From Bacteroidales bacterium (GTDB lineage Bacteria > Bacteroidota > Bacteroidia > Bacteroidales > Muribaculaceae), in assembly GCA_003150235.1 (NCBI GenBank), contig QAMW01000029.1:1-64000 (forward strand): a stretch of DNA of 64,000 nt, given 5' to 3'. Within the stretch, counting starts at the first letter, position 1. Every line of letters begins with the position of its first letter. The notes below the pieces were generated by a model. That model was not told where the DNA came from. It searched no databases and saw only the letters and a program-made list of their open reading frames with translations. Positions 8,959-15,954 of this stretch are shown in pieces. Both the position numbers and the translations under genes were made by a program.

Positions 8959-11526
8959 ATGAAAGCAAAACGACTGATCAAGACGATGCTGCTCGGGCTG
9001 TTGCCTTTGTGTGGTGTCGCCGGGGACTTGCCGTACCAAAATCCGGCACTAAGCTCGGAGGAACGCGCCGCCGACTTGTGTTCGCGACTTACCCTTGAAG
9101 AGAAAGCGGCTCTAATGATGAACGGGTCGAAGAGTATCGACCGTCTGGGCATACCGGCGTTTGACTGGTGGAGCGAGGCGCTTCACGGTGTCGGCAGAAA
9201 CGGGCTTGCAACCGTGTTCCCGTCATGTATCGGTATGGCGGCATCGTTTAACGACAATCTTATCGGCGACGTGTTCACCGCGGTGAGCGACGAGGCGCGC
9301 GCCAAAAACACCGAGGCACGGCGCAACGGCGCACAGGGAAAATACAAGGGGCTTTCATTCTGGACCCCGACGGTCAACATATTCCGTGACCCGCGCTGGG
9401 GTCGCGGGCAGGAGTCGTATGGAGAGGACCCGTACATGAACGGGCGCATGGGGCTCCGCGTGGTAAAGGCTCTTCAGGGCGACAGCGCCGCCAAATATCA
9501 CAAGCTGATAGCGTGTGCGAAGCATTTCGCCGTGCATAGCGGACCGGAAAAGACGCGCCACAGCTTCGACATCGAGAATCTACCGGCGCGCGACCTGTGG
9601 GAAACTTACCTGCCGGCGTTCAAGGTGCTCGTGCAGGAAGGCGACGTGCGTCAGGTGATGTGTGCCTATCAGCGTTTCGAGGGGCAGGCATGTTGCGGTT
9701 CCGACCGGTTGCTGCAGTCGATACTGCGCGATGACTGGGGTTACGACGGTATAGTTGTGAGCGACTGCGGCGCAATACGCGATTTTTATATGCCGGGCCA
9801 CCACGAGGTGTCGTCTGATGCCGAGAGCGCTTCGGCGCTGGGAGTGAGGAGCGGCACCGATGTTGAGTGTGGTGCGGTCTATAAGACACTTCCCGCTGCC
9901 GTGAAGCGCGGCGATATCTCCGAGGCGGAAATCGACAGGAGCGTGATCAGGCTGCTTAAAGAGCGTTTTGACCTTGGTGACTTCGATGCCGACTCGCTTG
10001 TGAGCTGGACCTCCATACCTATGTCGGTAGTGTCGAGCAAGGCACACCGTGACCTCGCGCTGCAGATGGCTCGCGAGCAGACAGTGTTGCTTAAAAACAA
10101 CGGCATACTGCCGCTTGACCGGAAGGATGCGTCACGCATTATGGTGATGGGTCCGAATGCCGCCGACTCCACGATGCAATGGGGTATCTACTACGGACAG
10201 CCGGCACATACTGTCACGATGCTTGAAGGTCTGCGCGCAAAGGCAGGCGATCTTCCTTACCGCAAAGGCTCGACCATAACCGCGATGACCGAGCGCGAAA
10301 GCATATTCGGCAACATTACCGATGCTGAGGGAAAACCGGGCATGAAGGCGCTGTACTGGAACAATACGGCAATGACCGGCGAGCCTGCTGCTACCGTGAA
10401 TTATACCAGCGGCATTCAGCTTGACAATGGCGGCAACACCGCCTTTGCCCCCGGAGTGGAACTCACCGATTTCACCACACGGATGAAGGGGGCGTTTACC
10501 GCCGAACGCGACGAGACGCTCGACATCGTGTTTAACAACGATGACGGTATGCGCATAATCATCAACGGCGATACCATCCACAACCGCTGGAAAACCGATC
10601 CGCTCGGATTCCGCAAGATGGCGCTCAATGTTGAAAAGGGCAAACGCTACGAGGTCGAGGTAAACTACATGCAGCTTGCCGACGACGCGACGCTTAACTT
10701 TGACATAGTGCGCAACCGTGAGGTTTCGGTCGACGAGATTGTCAGAAGTGCCGACGGCTGCGACATAGTGATTTATTTCGGCGGTATATCGCCCGCGCTG
10801 GAGCGCGAGGAGGCGAAGGTGACCGACCCGGGATTTGACAACGGTGACCGTACGTCGATAGAGCTTCCGCAGGTGCAGCGCGACATCCTTGCCGCGCTTC
10901 ACAAGGCGGGGAAGAAAATCGTGTTTGTCAACTGCAGCGGAAGCGCCGTGGCAATGGCTCCCGAGAGCGTGATATGCGACGCGATAGTGGAGGCATGGTA
11001 TCCCGGCGAACAGGGTGGTCATGCGATTGCCGACATACTGTTTGGCGATTACAATCCTTCGGGCAAACTTCCGGTGACTTTCTATGCATCTGATGCCGAC
11101 CTGCCTCCGTTTGACGAGTACCGCATGACGGGGCGCACTTACCGCTATCTTCTCAACGAGCCGCTTTATCCCTTCGGTTACGGACTCAGCTATACAGATT
11201 TCAGCTACGGCACCCCTGTGTATGCCGACGGAAAGGTGACTGTCGACGTGCATAACACCGGCGACCGTGAAGGCGCGGAGACCGTGCAGCTCTACATGCG
11301 TCGTGTGGCTGACACCAACGGTCCGCTGAAGAGCCTGCGCGGCTATGAGAAAGTGACCCTTAAGCCCGGTGAAAAGCGTAGCGTGACAATTGACATGCCT
11401 CGCGAGCGTTTTGAAAACTGGGATGAAGCGACACAGACAATGCGAGTGGTGCCGGGCGTTTACGAAATCATGGTCGGGTCGTCGAGTGCCGACTCCGACC
11501 TGAAACGCATTACCGTCGAGATATAA
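8959..11526 (+). CDS. GH3 beta-glycosidase with PA14 insert
   Basis: An exported exo-acting glycoside hydrolase of family GH3 (855 aa), probably a beta-glucosidase or beta-xylosidase in the periplasm. A signal peptide ends near GVAGDLPYQ. The (beta/alpha)8 domain has the motifs GRGQESYGEDPYMNGRM, CAKHFAVHSGPE and the nucleophile Asp269 in GIVVSDCGA. Next comes the alpha/beta sandwich with the start LLKNNGILPLDR and an inserted PA14 domain (about residues 455-590, containing NNDDGMRIIINGD), then a C-terminal fibronectin III-like domain beginning PFGYGLSYTDFSY. The PA14 and EALHGVGR features resemble GH3 xylosidase-type enzymes, but substrate cannot be settled from sequence. It is a single-gene unit with its own promoter. 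Confidence 0.93.
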   Translation: MKAKRLIKTMLLGLLPLCGVAGDLPYQNPALSSEERAADLCSRLTLEEKAALMMNGSKSIDRLGIPAFDWWSEALHGVGRNGLATVFPSCIGMAASFNDNLIGDVFTAVSDEARAKNTEARRNGAQGKYKGLSFWTPTVNIFRDPRWGRGQESYGEDPYMNGRMGLRVVKALQGDSAAKYHKLIACAKHFAVHSGPEKTRHSFDIENLPARDLWETYLPAFKVLVQEGDVRQVMCAYQRFEGQACCGSDRLLQSILRDDWGYDGIVVSDCGAIRDFYMPGHHEVSSDAESASALGVRSGTDVECGAVYKTLPAAVKRGDISEAEIDRSVIRLLKERFDLGDFDADSLVSWTSIPMSVVSSKAHRDLALQMAREQTVLLKNNGILPLDRKDASRIMVMGPNAADSTMQWGIYYGQPAHTVTMLEGLRAKAGDLPYRKGSTITAMTERESIFGNITDAEGKPGMKALYWNNTAMTGEPAATVNYTSGIQLDNGGNTAFAPGVELTDFTTRMKGAFTAERDETLDIVFNNDDGMRIIINGDTIHNRWKTDPLGFRKMALNVEKGKRYEVEVNYMQLADDATLNFDIVRNREVSVDEIVRSADGCDIVIYFGGISPALEREEAKVTDPGFDNGDRTSIELPQVQRDILAALHKAGKKIVFVNCSGSAVAMAPESVICDAIVEAWYPGEQGGHAIADILFGDYNPSGKLPVTFYASDADLPPFDEYRMTGRTYRYLLNEPLYPFGYGLSYTDFSYGTPVYADGKVTVDVHNTGDREGAETVQLYMRRVADTNGPLKSLRGYEKVTLKPGEKRSVTIDMPRERFENWDEATQTMRVVPGVYEIMVGSSSADSDLKRITVEI

Positions 11527-11613
11527 TCCATCTGATAATCAGGAAGTGGCGGGGGAGCTTCCACTCGCCCCGCCATTTTCCCGGCAACGAAATGTCACTT
11601 TGTGAGTGAAAAA

Positions 11614-11645
11614 GTTGTGTAATTCGATTGAAGTTGCTACCTTTG
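11614..11645 (+). promoter_or_regulatory. Promoter of the tRNA-Leu gene
   Basis: TACCTTTG at 11638-11645 is a perfect -7 element, and GTTG at 11614-11617 is a near-consensus -33 with a 20-bp spacer. The tRNA starts 14 bp downstream. Confidence 0.7.
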
Positions 11646-11659
11646 CACTCACAAATCCT

Positions 11660-11744
11660 GCGCACGTGGCGTAATTGGTAGCCGCGCTAGACTTAGGATC
11701 TAGTGTCTAACGACGTGGGGGTTCGAGTCCCTTCGTGCGCACCA
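11660..11744 (+). tRNA. tRNA-Leu (anticodon TAG)
   Basis: An 85-nt class II tRNA. Acceptor strands GCGCACG and CGTGCGC pair fully, the D loop reads TAATTGGTAG, the anticodon arm is CTAGA-CTTAGGA-TCTAG with anticodon TAG, a variable arm follows, and the T arm is GGGGG-TTCGAGT-CCC. The sequence ends A-CCA. The last 24 bases up to 11742 recur at 15772-15795, marking integration of a mobile element at the tRNA 3' end. The final two bases of the CCA come from the element, because at the far side the repeat is followed by AAAA. Confidence 0.97.
11719..11742 (+). other. Attachment site attL in tRNA-Leu
   Basis: A 24-bp stretch covering the T arm and acceptor 3' strand of the tRNA is repeated exactly at 15772-15795. 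The repeats bound a recombinase-bearing element and match the usual tRNA target of tyrosine recombinases. Confidence 0.93.
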
Positions 11745-11750
11745 TAATGT

Positions 11751-11787
11751 GTCCTAACCTCAACAAATTAAAGGTTGGGACTTTTTT
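11751..11787 (+). terminator. Element-supplied terminator after tRNA-Leu
   Basis: GTCCTAACCT pairs with AGGTTGGGAC (one G-T pair) and is followed by six T residues. It lies in the element and replaces the displaced native tRNA terminator. Confidence 0.8.
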
Positions 11788-11881
11788 AATCAGTTGATTC
11801 CTAAGGGTTTCGGGGCTGTTACAGCCAGCTTTTTTACTGCAACGTCTTAGGGAATGAAGGTTAAAGAACGTACAAAAGAAC

Positions 11882-11906
11882 AAAATTTGTTCGTGAATTT
11901 GTTCGG
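11882..11906 (+). repeat. Recombinase arm-type repeats, left end
   Basis: AAAATTTGTTCGT at 11882-11894 followed directly by GAATTTGTTCGG at 11895-11906. The same 13-mer occurs twice near the right end of the element (15605, 15705). Confidence 0.65.
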
Positions 11907-11958
11907 CTTGCGCTCTTGTCCTTATCTACCCTTATTCATTGCTGTAAAAAAAGACTAA

Positions 11959-13233
11959 ATGGGAAACTTGTATTTTGTTTTTACTCCCTCCGCCCCCAGT
12001 AGACCAAAGGGAGTTTTATGTGTGGTCGTAGCTTGCAAGGGTACATCACAAGGTCGTAAATCTTATATCATTGATGGTGTCATCAATCCCGATTTCCGTT
12101 ATTGGGATAAGAAAGCACAATGCTTTCAAAGTGGTACAGATACTGCAAGGGTAAACAACCCCGTGTTAGATGCCCTCCGCACCCGTTGTAACGAACTGTT
12201 AACTAACACTGCCATTACAACCCCCGATGGCTTTATTGACGCGCTTAAAAGCGGCATTGCGCCTACTCTTACACTGGGTAGCTTCCTCCGCTATTTGATT
12301 GATGATATGAGAAGCGGCAAAAATAATAAAAAGCCATCCCGTAACTATCAATCTTATATCACCATATTGCACAAGCTGGAAAGGGAGGGGCAAATAATCG
12401 AGACACCTATTAACGAGATTAACAACGCGCATTTTATCGCCTTTAGTGACTTTCTGTTGTCGTTGTCAGACAGTGAGGGGAAAAGTAACTACATTAGTCT
12501 GATGAAACGCTTTAAGGCTATTCACACAAAAGCCTATGAACGGGAACTTAACGACAATGTGTTGAGGTTTAAATACACTGACCATGCCCCAGTAAAGGAG
12601 GATAAAGAAAAAATGCCATCTCTTACCATGGAACAATATGACGCTTTTGTTAACTTGGATGTCACGACTCTCTCTCTAAAAGGATATAAAAGTACGTTTT
12701 ATCCCAGTCTTTATAAAGACTTTTGTGTATTTCTATATGAGACAATGAGCCGCCCAGTAGATGTAATTAAGTTTAAGTATAGTAATATTGAGAAGCATGA
12801 TGGGATGTTGTGCTTAAAATACGTACCCGAAAAGAAAAAGAATAACAGAAGCAAAAATAAAGTAGTGCTGATGCCTCTTAGTCCTATTGCCTTGGCGATT
12901 ATAGATAAGTATAAGGGAAAATCTAAAGGCGGGTATATTTTCCCCTTTGGACTTAATGAATATGACTGGGATATGTCAGATAACAAAAGCTGGAACACTT
13001 GGAACAATAGAAAGGCTCGTGCGATTGAGATGGTTAATAAATGGCTGAAAAAGGCTGAAAAGGCACTTAAGCTGGATTTCGCCTTAACAACATATTCATT
13101 CAGACGTTCAACCCTTACGCACAAATGTGCCGTCAATCCTAACTATATGCAGATAGCCTTATGTGCTGGGACTTCCCCCGATATGTTAGTTAAGAACTAT
13201 GTCACTGCCACGGTATCAAGCATAGCAATATAG
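11959..13233 (+). CDS. Tyrosine recombinase / integrase
   Basis: Site-specific recombinase of 424 aa that would integrate and excise the element at tRNA-Leu. It has an N-terminal arm-binding region (residues about 1-90, with GRKSYIIDGVINPDFRYWDKKAQCF), a SAM-like core-binding domain (about 95-200, TLGSFLRYLIDDM) and a catalytic domain (about 220-415). Catalytic candidates are Arg in TMSRPVDVIKF, a lysine in the KKKNNRSKNKVVLMPLS hairpin, Arg in TTYSFRRST, and the nucleophile Tyr in VKNYVTATV. The usual HxxR histidine reads YSFR, and the late histidine reads AGTS, so the active site is atypical. It lies next to attL and points inward, with a strong terminator behind it. Its arm-type repeats begin just upstream. 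Confidence 0.93.
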   Translation: MGNLYFVFTPSAPSRPKGVLCVVVACKGTSQGRKSYIIDGVINPDFRYWDKKAQCFQSGTDTARVNNPVLDALRTRCNELLTNTAITTPDGFIDALKSGIAPTLTLGSFLRYLIDDMRSGKNNKKPSRNYQSYITILHKLEREGQIIETPINEINNAHFIAFSDFLLSLSDSEGKSNYISLMKRFKAIHTKAYERELNDNVLRFKYTDHAPVKEDKEKMPSLTMEQYDAFVNLDVTTLSLKGYKSTFYPSLYKDFCVFLYETMSRPVDVIKFKYSNIEKHDGMLCLKYVPEKKKNNRSKNKVVLMPLSPIALAIIDKYKGKSKGGYIFPFGLNEYDWDMSDNKSWNTWNNRKARAIEMVNKWLKKAEKALKLDFALTTYSFRRSTLTHKCAVNPNYMQIALCAGTSPDMLVKNYVTATVSSIAI

Positions 13234-13264
13234 CCATGTAGAAAAATATTGGTGCTGGCATGAT

Positions 13265-13306
13265 AAAGCCGTCTGAGAGCGTTTAAAAGGCTCTCAGACG
13301 GCTTTT
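13265..13306 (+). terminator. Integrase terminator
   Basis: A perfect inverted repeat, AAAGCCGTCTGAGAGC / GCTCTCAGACGGCTTT, around a 9-nt loop, ending in TTTT. The flanking A and T runs let it work in both directions, so it may also serve the leftward gene that stops at 13370. Confidence 0.88.
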
Positions 13307-13342
13307 GTAGTGTGTCGGGGCGGTTAACCCTCTGATTCAGTG

Positions 13343-13366
13343 CCGATGCTCTGATGTGAGCATCGG
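13343..13366. terminator. Hairpin at the end of the HTH gene
   Basis: CCGATGCTC / GAGCATCGG is a perfect 9-bp dyad 3 bp beyond the stop of the leftward gene. It lacks a clear T-run on the minus strand, so it may be an RNA-stabilising hairpin. Confidence 0.5.
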
Positions 13367-13369
13367 GGA

Positions 13370-13789
13370 TTATGGCTTATTTTTCATCTTTTGCGCCTTT
13401 TTGATGCTCTTACCAATCATATATCTGACAATCTCACCCGCTGGTGTGGGTGTCGCGGCTTTTGACCTCCCCGTGCGTAAAGGTAATGTCTTTTGCCGTG
13501 CCTTTTCTAATAGCTGGTCATATCCCTTTTGATTAAAACGGTATAGGGTACATGCGCCGTGCTTCCATGATACCACTTTTATTATATCCAGCTCAATAAG
13601 ATGGTCGATGCTGTCAATAACTGAGGATGCCGACACGTGCAAGAGTGTCACGAGGTAGTTTTGTTGTAATGCAAAAGGCGGCTCTTCCTCTGACGGTGTG
13701 CGTTTACATTCCTCCCGTATCTGTAGGATTGTGTTTAAGATGATGTAGTCATTGCGGTTAAGCAGTGACAATAAAACTAAATTTATCAT
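13370..13789 (-). CDS. Winged-helix-like protein of the integrative element
   Basis: A 139-aa protein I do not recognise by name. The central part (about 45-110) looks like a winged helix: QQNYLVTLLHVSASSVIDSIDHLIELDIIKVVSWKHGACTLYRFNQKGYDQLL, where an HTH is followed by a beta wing as in MarR/Rep-type domains. The C terminus is basic (KKAQKMKNKP). It could be a regulator or a replication/partition initiator binding the adjacent iterons. It has its own consensus promoter at 13862-13893, and the start codon sits inside a long inverted repeat (13785-13854). A half copy of that palindrome overlaps the -33 element, which suggests autoregulation. The direction is opposite to the integrase. Confidence 0.8.
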   Translation of the reverse strand: MINLVLLSLLNRNDYIILNTILQIREECKRTPSEEEPPFALQQNYLVTLLHVSASSVIDSIDHLIELDIIKVVSWKHGACTLYRFNQKGYDQLLEKARQKTLPLRTGRSKAATPTPAGEIVRYMIGKSIKKAQKMKNKP

Positions 13790-13854
13790 AACAATAACTT
13801 TTAAAGGTCAACCCTATTTTCTCAAACTGGGTTGACCTTTGTTATCGTTATGAT
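13785..13854 (-). promoter_or_regulatory. Leader palindrome over the start codon
   Basis: Two nested dyads. AAAGGTCAACCC (13803-13814) pairs perfectly with 13829-13840. Outside these, ATCATAACAATAAC (13785-13798) pairs with 13841-13854 with one mismatch. In the minus-strand RNA this would place the start codon (complement of 13787-13789) in the outer stem. It could be an operator, a translation-blocking hairpin, or both. Confidence 0.7.
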
Positions 13855-13861
13855 TGATATG

Positions 13862-13893
13862 CAAAGATACTCAAAATCTCCCAGCACGTCAAA
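13862..13893 (-). promoter_or_regulatory. Promoter of the winged-helix gene
   Basis: On the minus strand TTTG (13893-13890), a 20-bp spacer and TATCTTTG (13869-13862) fit the consensus exactly. GGGTTGAC at 13894-13901 repeats half of the leader palindrome and abuts the -33 element. Confidence 0.8.
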
Positions 13894-13924
13894 GGGTTGA
13901 CGTTGTTTATAATTTAAGTTTTTT

Positions 13925-14250
13925 ATGTTGCTACCGTAGGATAGTAACATGGTTTTTATGTTGCTACTCTACCGTAGTAACTTGCTTGTGCGTGTTGCTA
14001 CCCCAGCGTAGTAACATGGTCGGTGTGTTTTTCCGTATAGGGGGTGTTTAAAGGTGCTTCCCGTATAATAGGATGTTACTACTCTACAGTAGAGTATATA
14101 TTGCCTATATTATAGGGGCTGCGCCCCTATAATATAGGTGTCCTTTTCATTGAAAAAATTATTTTCATTACTTTAATTTTATTTATATGTTGCTACTCTA
14201 CGGTAGTAACATGGTTTGACTTCATGTTGCTACCCCAGCGTATTAACATG
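13925..14250. repeat. Six palindromic iterons
   Basis: Copies lie at 13925-13950, 13958-13984, 13992-14018, 14073-14099, 14187-14212 and 14224-14250. Each is 26-27 bp with arms ATGTTGCTAC and GTAGTAACAT around a 6-7 bp centre that varies (CGTAGG, TCTACC, CCCAGC, TCTACG). The fourth copy is divergent (ATGTTACTAC). The arrangement resembles binding sites for an initiator or repressor, or cruciform-forming DNA. It lies between the RuvC-like gene and the promoter of the winged-helix gene. Confidence 0.85.
14104..14138. repeat. Perfect 16-bp stem, 3-nt loop hairpin
   Basis: CCTATATTATAGGGGC is followed by TGC and then its exact reverse complement. It lies in the gap between iterons four and five. 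It has no T-run long enough for a classical terminator. It could be an origin hairpin, a nicking or cruciform site, or a bidirectional transcription barrier. Confidence 0.85.
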
Positions 14251-14252
14251 GT

Positions 14253-14720
14253 TTACGCCCTCCGTCTATCTCGCTTCAGTAACACAGCCATGATGCCTAT
14301 CGCGTCAGTCGTGTTATCTGATTTGATAGACGTGTGTAAAAGATTGTTGATGTAAGTGCGCACCTTATCTTTGCTGGCATACGCGTCACCGACTAACGCC
14401 CTTTTCCACTCGGTAGGGCGGTAATCATCTGTAATCAATTCGATGCCGTTAGACTGACAGAAAAGACGGATAACACCGTGCAAGTTTGCAAGACGCATAA
14501 AGGTGAGGGGATTCCTATCAAAATAAATATCTTCCGCAACAACACGCCTTATGCCGTGCCGTGTCGTAATCTCGCTTAGAAATTTCCATAACTCAGATTC
14601 CTTACATTTATTCCCTAAATCTATTTCTCCCCATTCTGCGAGTGTACCGCCGTGTGCAACGCACCATCCCGTCAATCTCGCACAATCCAGCGACAATGTA
14701 TTTACCATGACATTTCCCAT
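14253..14720 (-). CDS. RuvC-like Holliday-junction nuclease
   Basis: A 155-aa protein with an RNase H-fold RuvC pattern: Asp12 in LSLDCARLTGWCV (strand 1), Glu63 in RRVVAEDIYF, and Asp135/Asp139 in SDNTTDAIGIMAVLL. The predicted activity is structure-specific cleavage of four-way DNA junctions. Phages and small elements often carry such resolvases. The start ATG overlaps the stop of the preceding gene (TAATG), so the two are translationally coupled; an alternative start is MVNTL four codons on. The stop codon lies two bases from the last palindromic iteron, whose cruciform form would be a natural substrate for such a nuclease. That last link is inference. Confidence 0.85.
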   Translation of the reverse strand: MGNVMVNTLSLDCARLTGWCVAHGGTLAEWGEIDLGNKCKESELWKFLSEITTRHGIRRVVAEDIYFDRNPLTFMRLANLHGVIRLFCQSNGIELITDDYRPTEWKRALVGDAYASKDKVRTYINNLLHTSIKSDNTTDAIGIMAVLLKRDRRRA

Positions 14721-15004
14721 TATTGCGCACCGTTTATCAGTTTGTTGAACTTATAGCGGTTGAGGCGGTATGTAACTCCAAACATCCGCGCTCGCATTTC
14801 ACGCTTTGCATATCCCATCCTTTCTAAGGCTTGCCAATATTGCATCACCGTCGGATGTGATATTTTTACCCCCTTTCCTTTTAGTTGCTCTGTCATTTCC
14901 ATCACTGGGGTGTGGATGGTGTGACCGTAGCCGTGTTTGGTCAATAACTCAGCACCAAACTTAACCGCTCTTTTTTCTTGTGTCGTGTATGGTTCTTTAA
15001 ACAT
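14720..15004 (-). CDS. Small winged-helix-like DNA-binding protein
   Basis: A 94-aa basic protein, unrecognised by name. HTPVMEMTEQLKGKGVKISHPTVMQYWQALERMGYAKREM reads as a helix-turn-helix with a following recognition helix, and RMFGVTYRLNRYKF as a beta wing. It is first in a two-gene leftward unit with the RuvC-like nuclease (TAATG overlap). By size and position it might be an excisionase, a replication accessory protein or a repressor. The 770 bp upstream of it is non-coding and rich in repeats. Confidence 0.75.
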   Translation of the reverse strand: MFKEPYTTQEKRAVKFGAELLTKHGYGHTIHTPVMEMTEQLKGKGVKISHPTVMQYWQALERMGYAKREMRARMFGVTYRLNRYKFNKLINGAQ

Positions 15005-15604
15005 GATTTTACAGACACCAGTGTTACCGAGGGTTGGTTATGCTCCCTCATCTCTGATGTTTGTATAAGAATAGATGACCTTTAAAATGAGGTTTAAAAT
15101 GTTGCAAGAAAATTTTAATGTTTTTCGTTGGATTGCTGGGGGTTGGATTGTTTTAGTTTGCCCTCAACAATGTAAAAGCTAATTCAAAAGTTGACGTAAT
15201 GTGGAAATTTAGACCTAATACGATAGACTTTTGTTGGTATAAATTTAGTACAAGTTAGGACTATGTAAGGTGGTTATATTCATAGGGGTTGCCGATTCAA
15301 AAGTGAACGTAATGAGGGGATTTTATAATACTTTTTCTATGTGTTTTTATATCGCTCTCCGATGTCATCAAAAATGAGGCTGGAAAAATCGGGCAAACTA
15401 TATACATGGAACGCGTACTTAAGAGGGGGTGTACCTTTCCATTTTTTTCTAAGTCTGACACCGACATGATGCCGCTGACACCTCCAGCTCATAGCCTCCG
15501 CAAAATCGGCACCTCAACTTTATTTGTTTGCCGTTTTTGTTCAACCTGCCATCCGATGCCAATTTTTATAATGTGCATTGAAAAAGGTTGAGCGTAATAG
15601 TCTT
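15005..15604. repeat. Non-coding right arm with two 23-bp repeats
   Basis: No convincing gene is visible. ATTCAAAAGTTGACGTAATG followed by TGG (15182-15204) recurs as ATTCAAAAGTGAACGTAATG followed by AGG (15295-15317). A weaker relative, AAAAAGGTTGAGCGTAATAG, lies at 15581-15600. Such spaced direct repeats near the att end may be recombinase or accessory-factor sites. Confidence 0.6.
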
Positions 15605-15717
15605 AAAATTTGTTCGTCAGAATTGCAGAACTTTTAATTTGTTTTGTTAACTTTGCCGATGAACTAACAAGGCAACGGATTAGCTTGATTGGTGATTTGT
15701 TCGCAAAATTTGTTCGT
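15605..15717 (+). repeat. Recombinase arm-type repeats, right end
   Basis: AAAATTTGTTCGT occurs exactly at 15605-15617 and 15705-15717, with GATTTGTTCGC between them at 15694-15704. They match the left-end copies at 11882-11906 in the same orientation. Confidence 0.65.
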
Positions 15718-15771
15718 TCTTGCTAAGATTCAGAAGTCAACTAACTAATAATGATAAGGTTAGAGACGATA

Positions 15772-15795
15772 GGGTTCGAGTCCCTTCGTGCGCAC
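15772..15795 (+). other. Attachment site attR
   Basis: An exact 24-bp copy of the tRNA-Leu 3' end (11719-11742), without the rest of the tRNA. It is followed at once by the native tRNA terminator, which fixes the right border of the element. Confidence 0.93.
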
Positions 15796-15833
15796 AAAAC
15801 AGGGTGCATCAAAGTTTTGATGCACCCTGTTTT
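15796..15833 (+). terminator. Displaced native tRNA-Leu terminator
   Basis: AAAACAGGGTGCATCAAA pairs with TTTGATGCACCCTGTTTT in a nearly gapless 18-bp stem ending in T residues. It lies directly beside attR, where the tRNA 3' end would have been before insertion. Confidence 0.85.
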
Positions 15834-15892
15834 GTGTCTTGAAAGCCCGTGGCTCGTCGGGCGTGGTGCGTAAACTGCAGCTGAACATATTA

Positions 15893-15924
15893 TTTGATTT
15901 TAAGAGCGGGATTTATTACTTTTG
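15893..15924 (+). promoter_or_regulatory. Promoter of the secreted orphan gene
   Basis: TTTG at 15893-15896, a 20-bp spacer and TACTTTTG at 15917-15924. The start codon follows 30 bp later. Confidence 0.7.
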
Positions 15925-15954
15925 CATCAAAGTACAGACGTAACAGAGGATGAT

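Larger units (their letters stand above)
11719..15795. mobile_element. 4.05-kb integrative element in tRNA-Leu
   Basis: Bounded by 24-bp direct repeats and inserted between the tRNA and its native terminator (15796-15833). It encodes a tyrosine recombinase next to attL and three leftward genes (winged-helix-like, RuvC-like, winged-helix-like), plus a block of palindromic iterons and a 770-bp non-coding region before attR. Repeats of the AAAATTTGTTCGT type lie near both ends, as expected for recombinase arm sites. It is AT-richer than its surroundings. No relaxase, Rep, capsid or transfer gene is visible, so it resembles a minimal satellite or a mobilizable island that depends on a helper. Which of these it is remains inference. 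Confidence 0.9.

Noticed and set aside
10132..11253. A 373-codon open frame antisense to GH3
   Set aside because: Opposite a conserved glycosidase, no domain and no promoter.
15406..15591. A 61-codon frame in the right arm of the integrated element
   Set aside because: No promoter, odd composition and no domain; more likely chance in a non-coding regulatory region.
15772..15795. A second tRNA-Leu gene
   Set aside because: Only the last 24 bases of the tRNA are present, so it is the attR of the integrated element.
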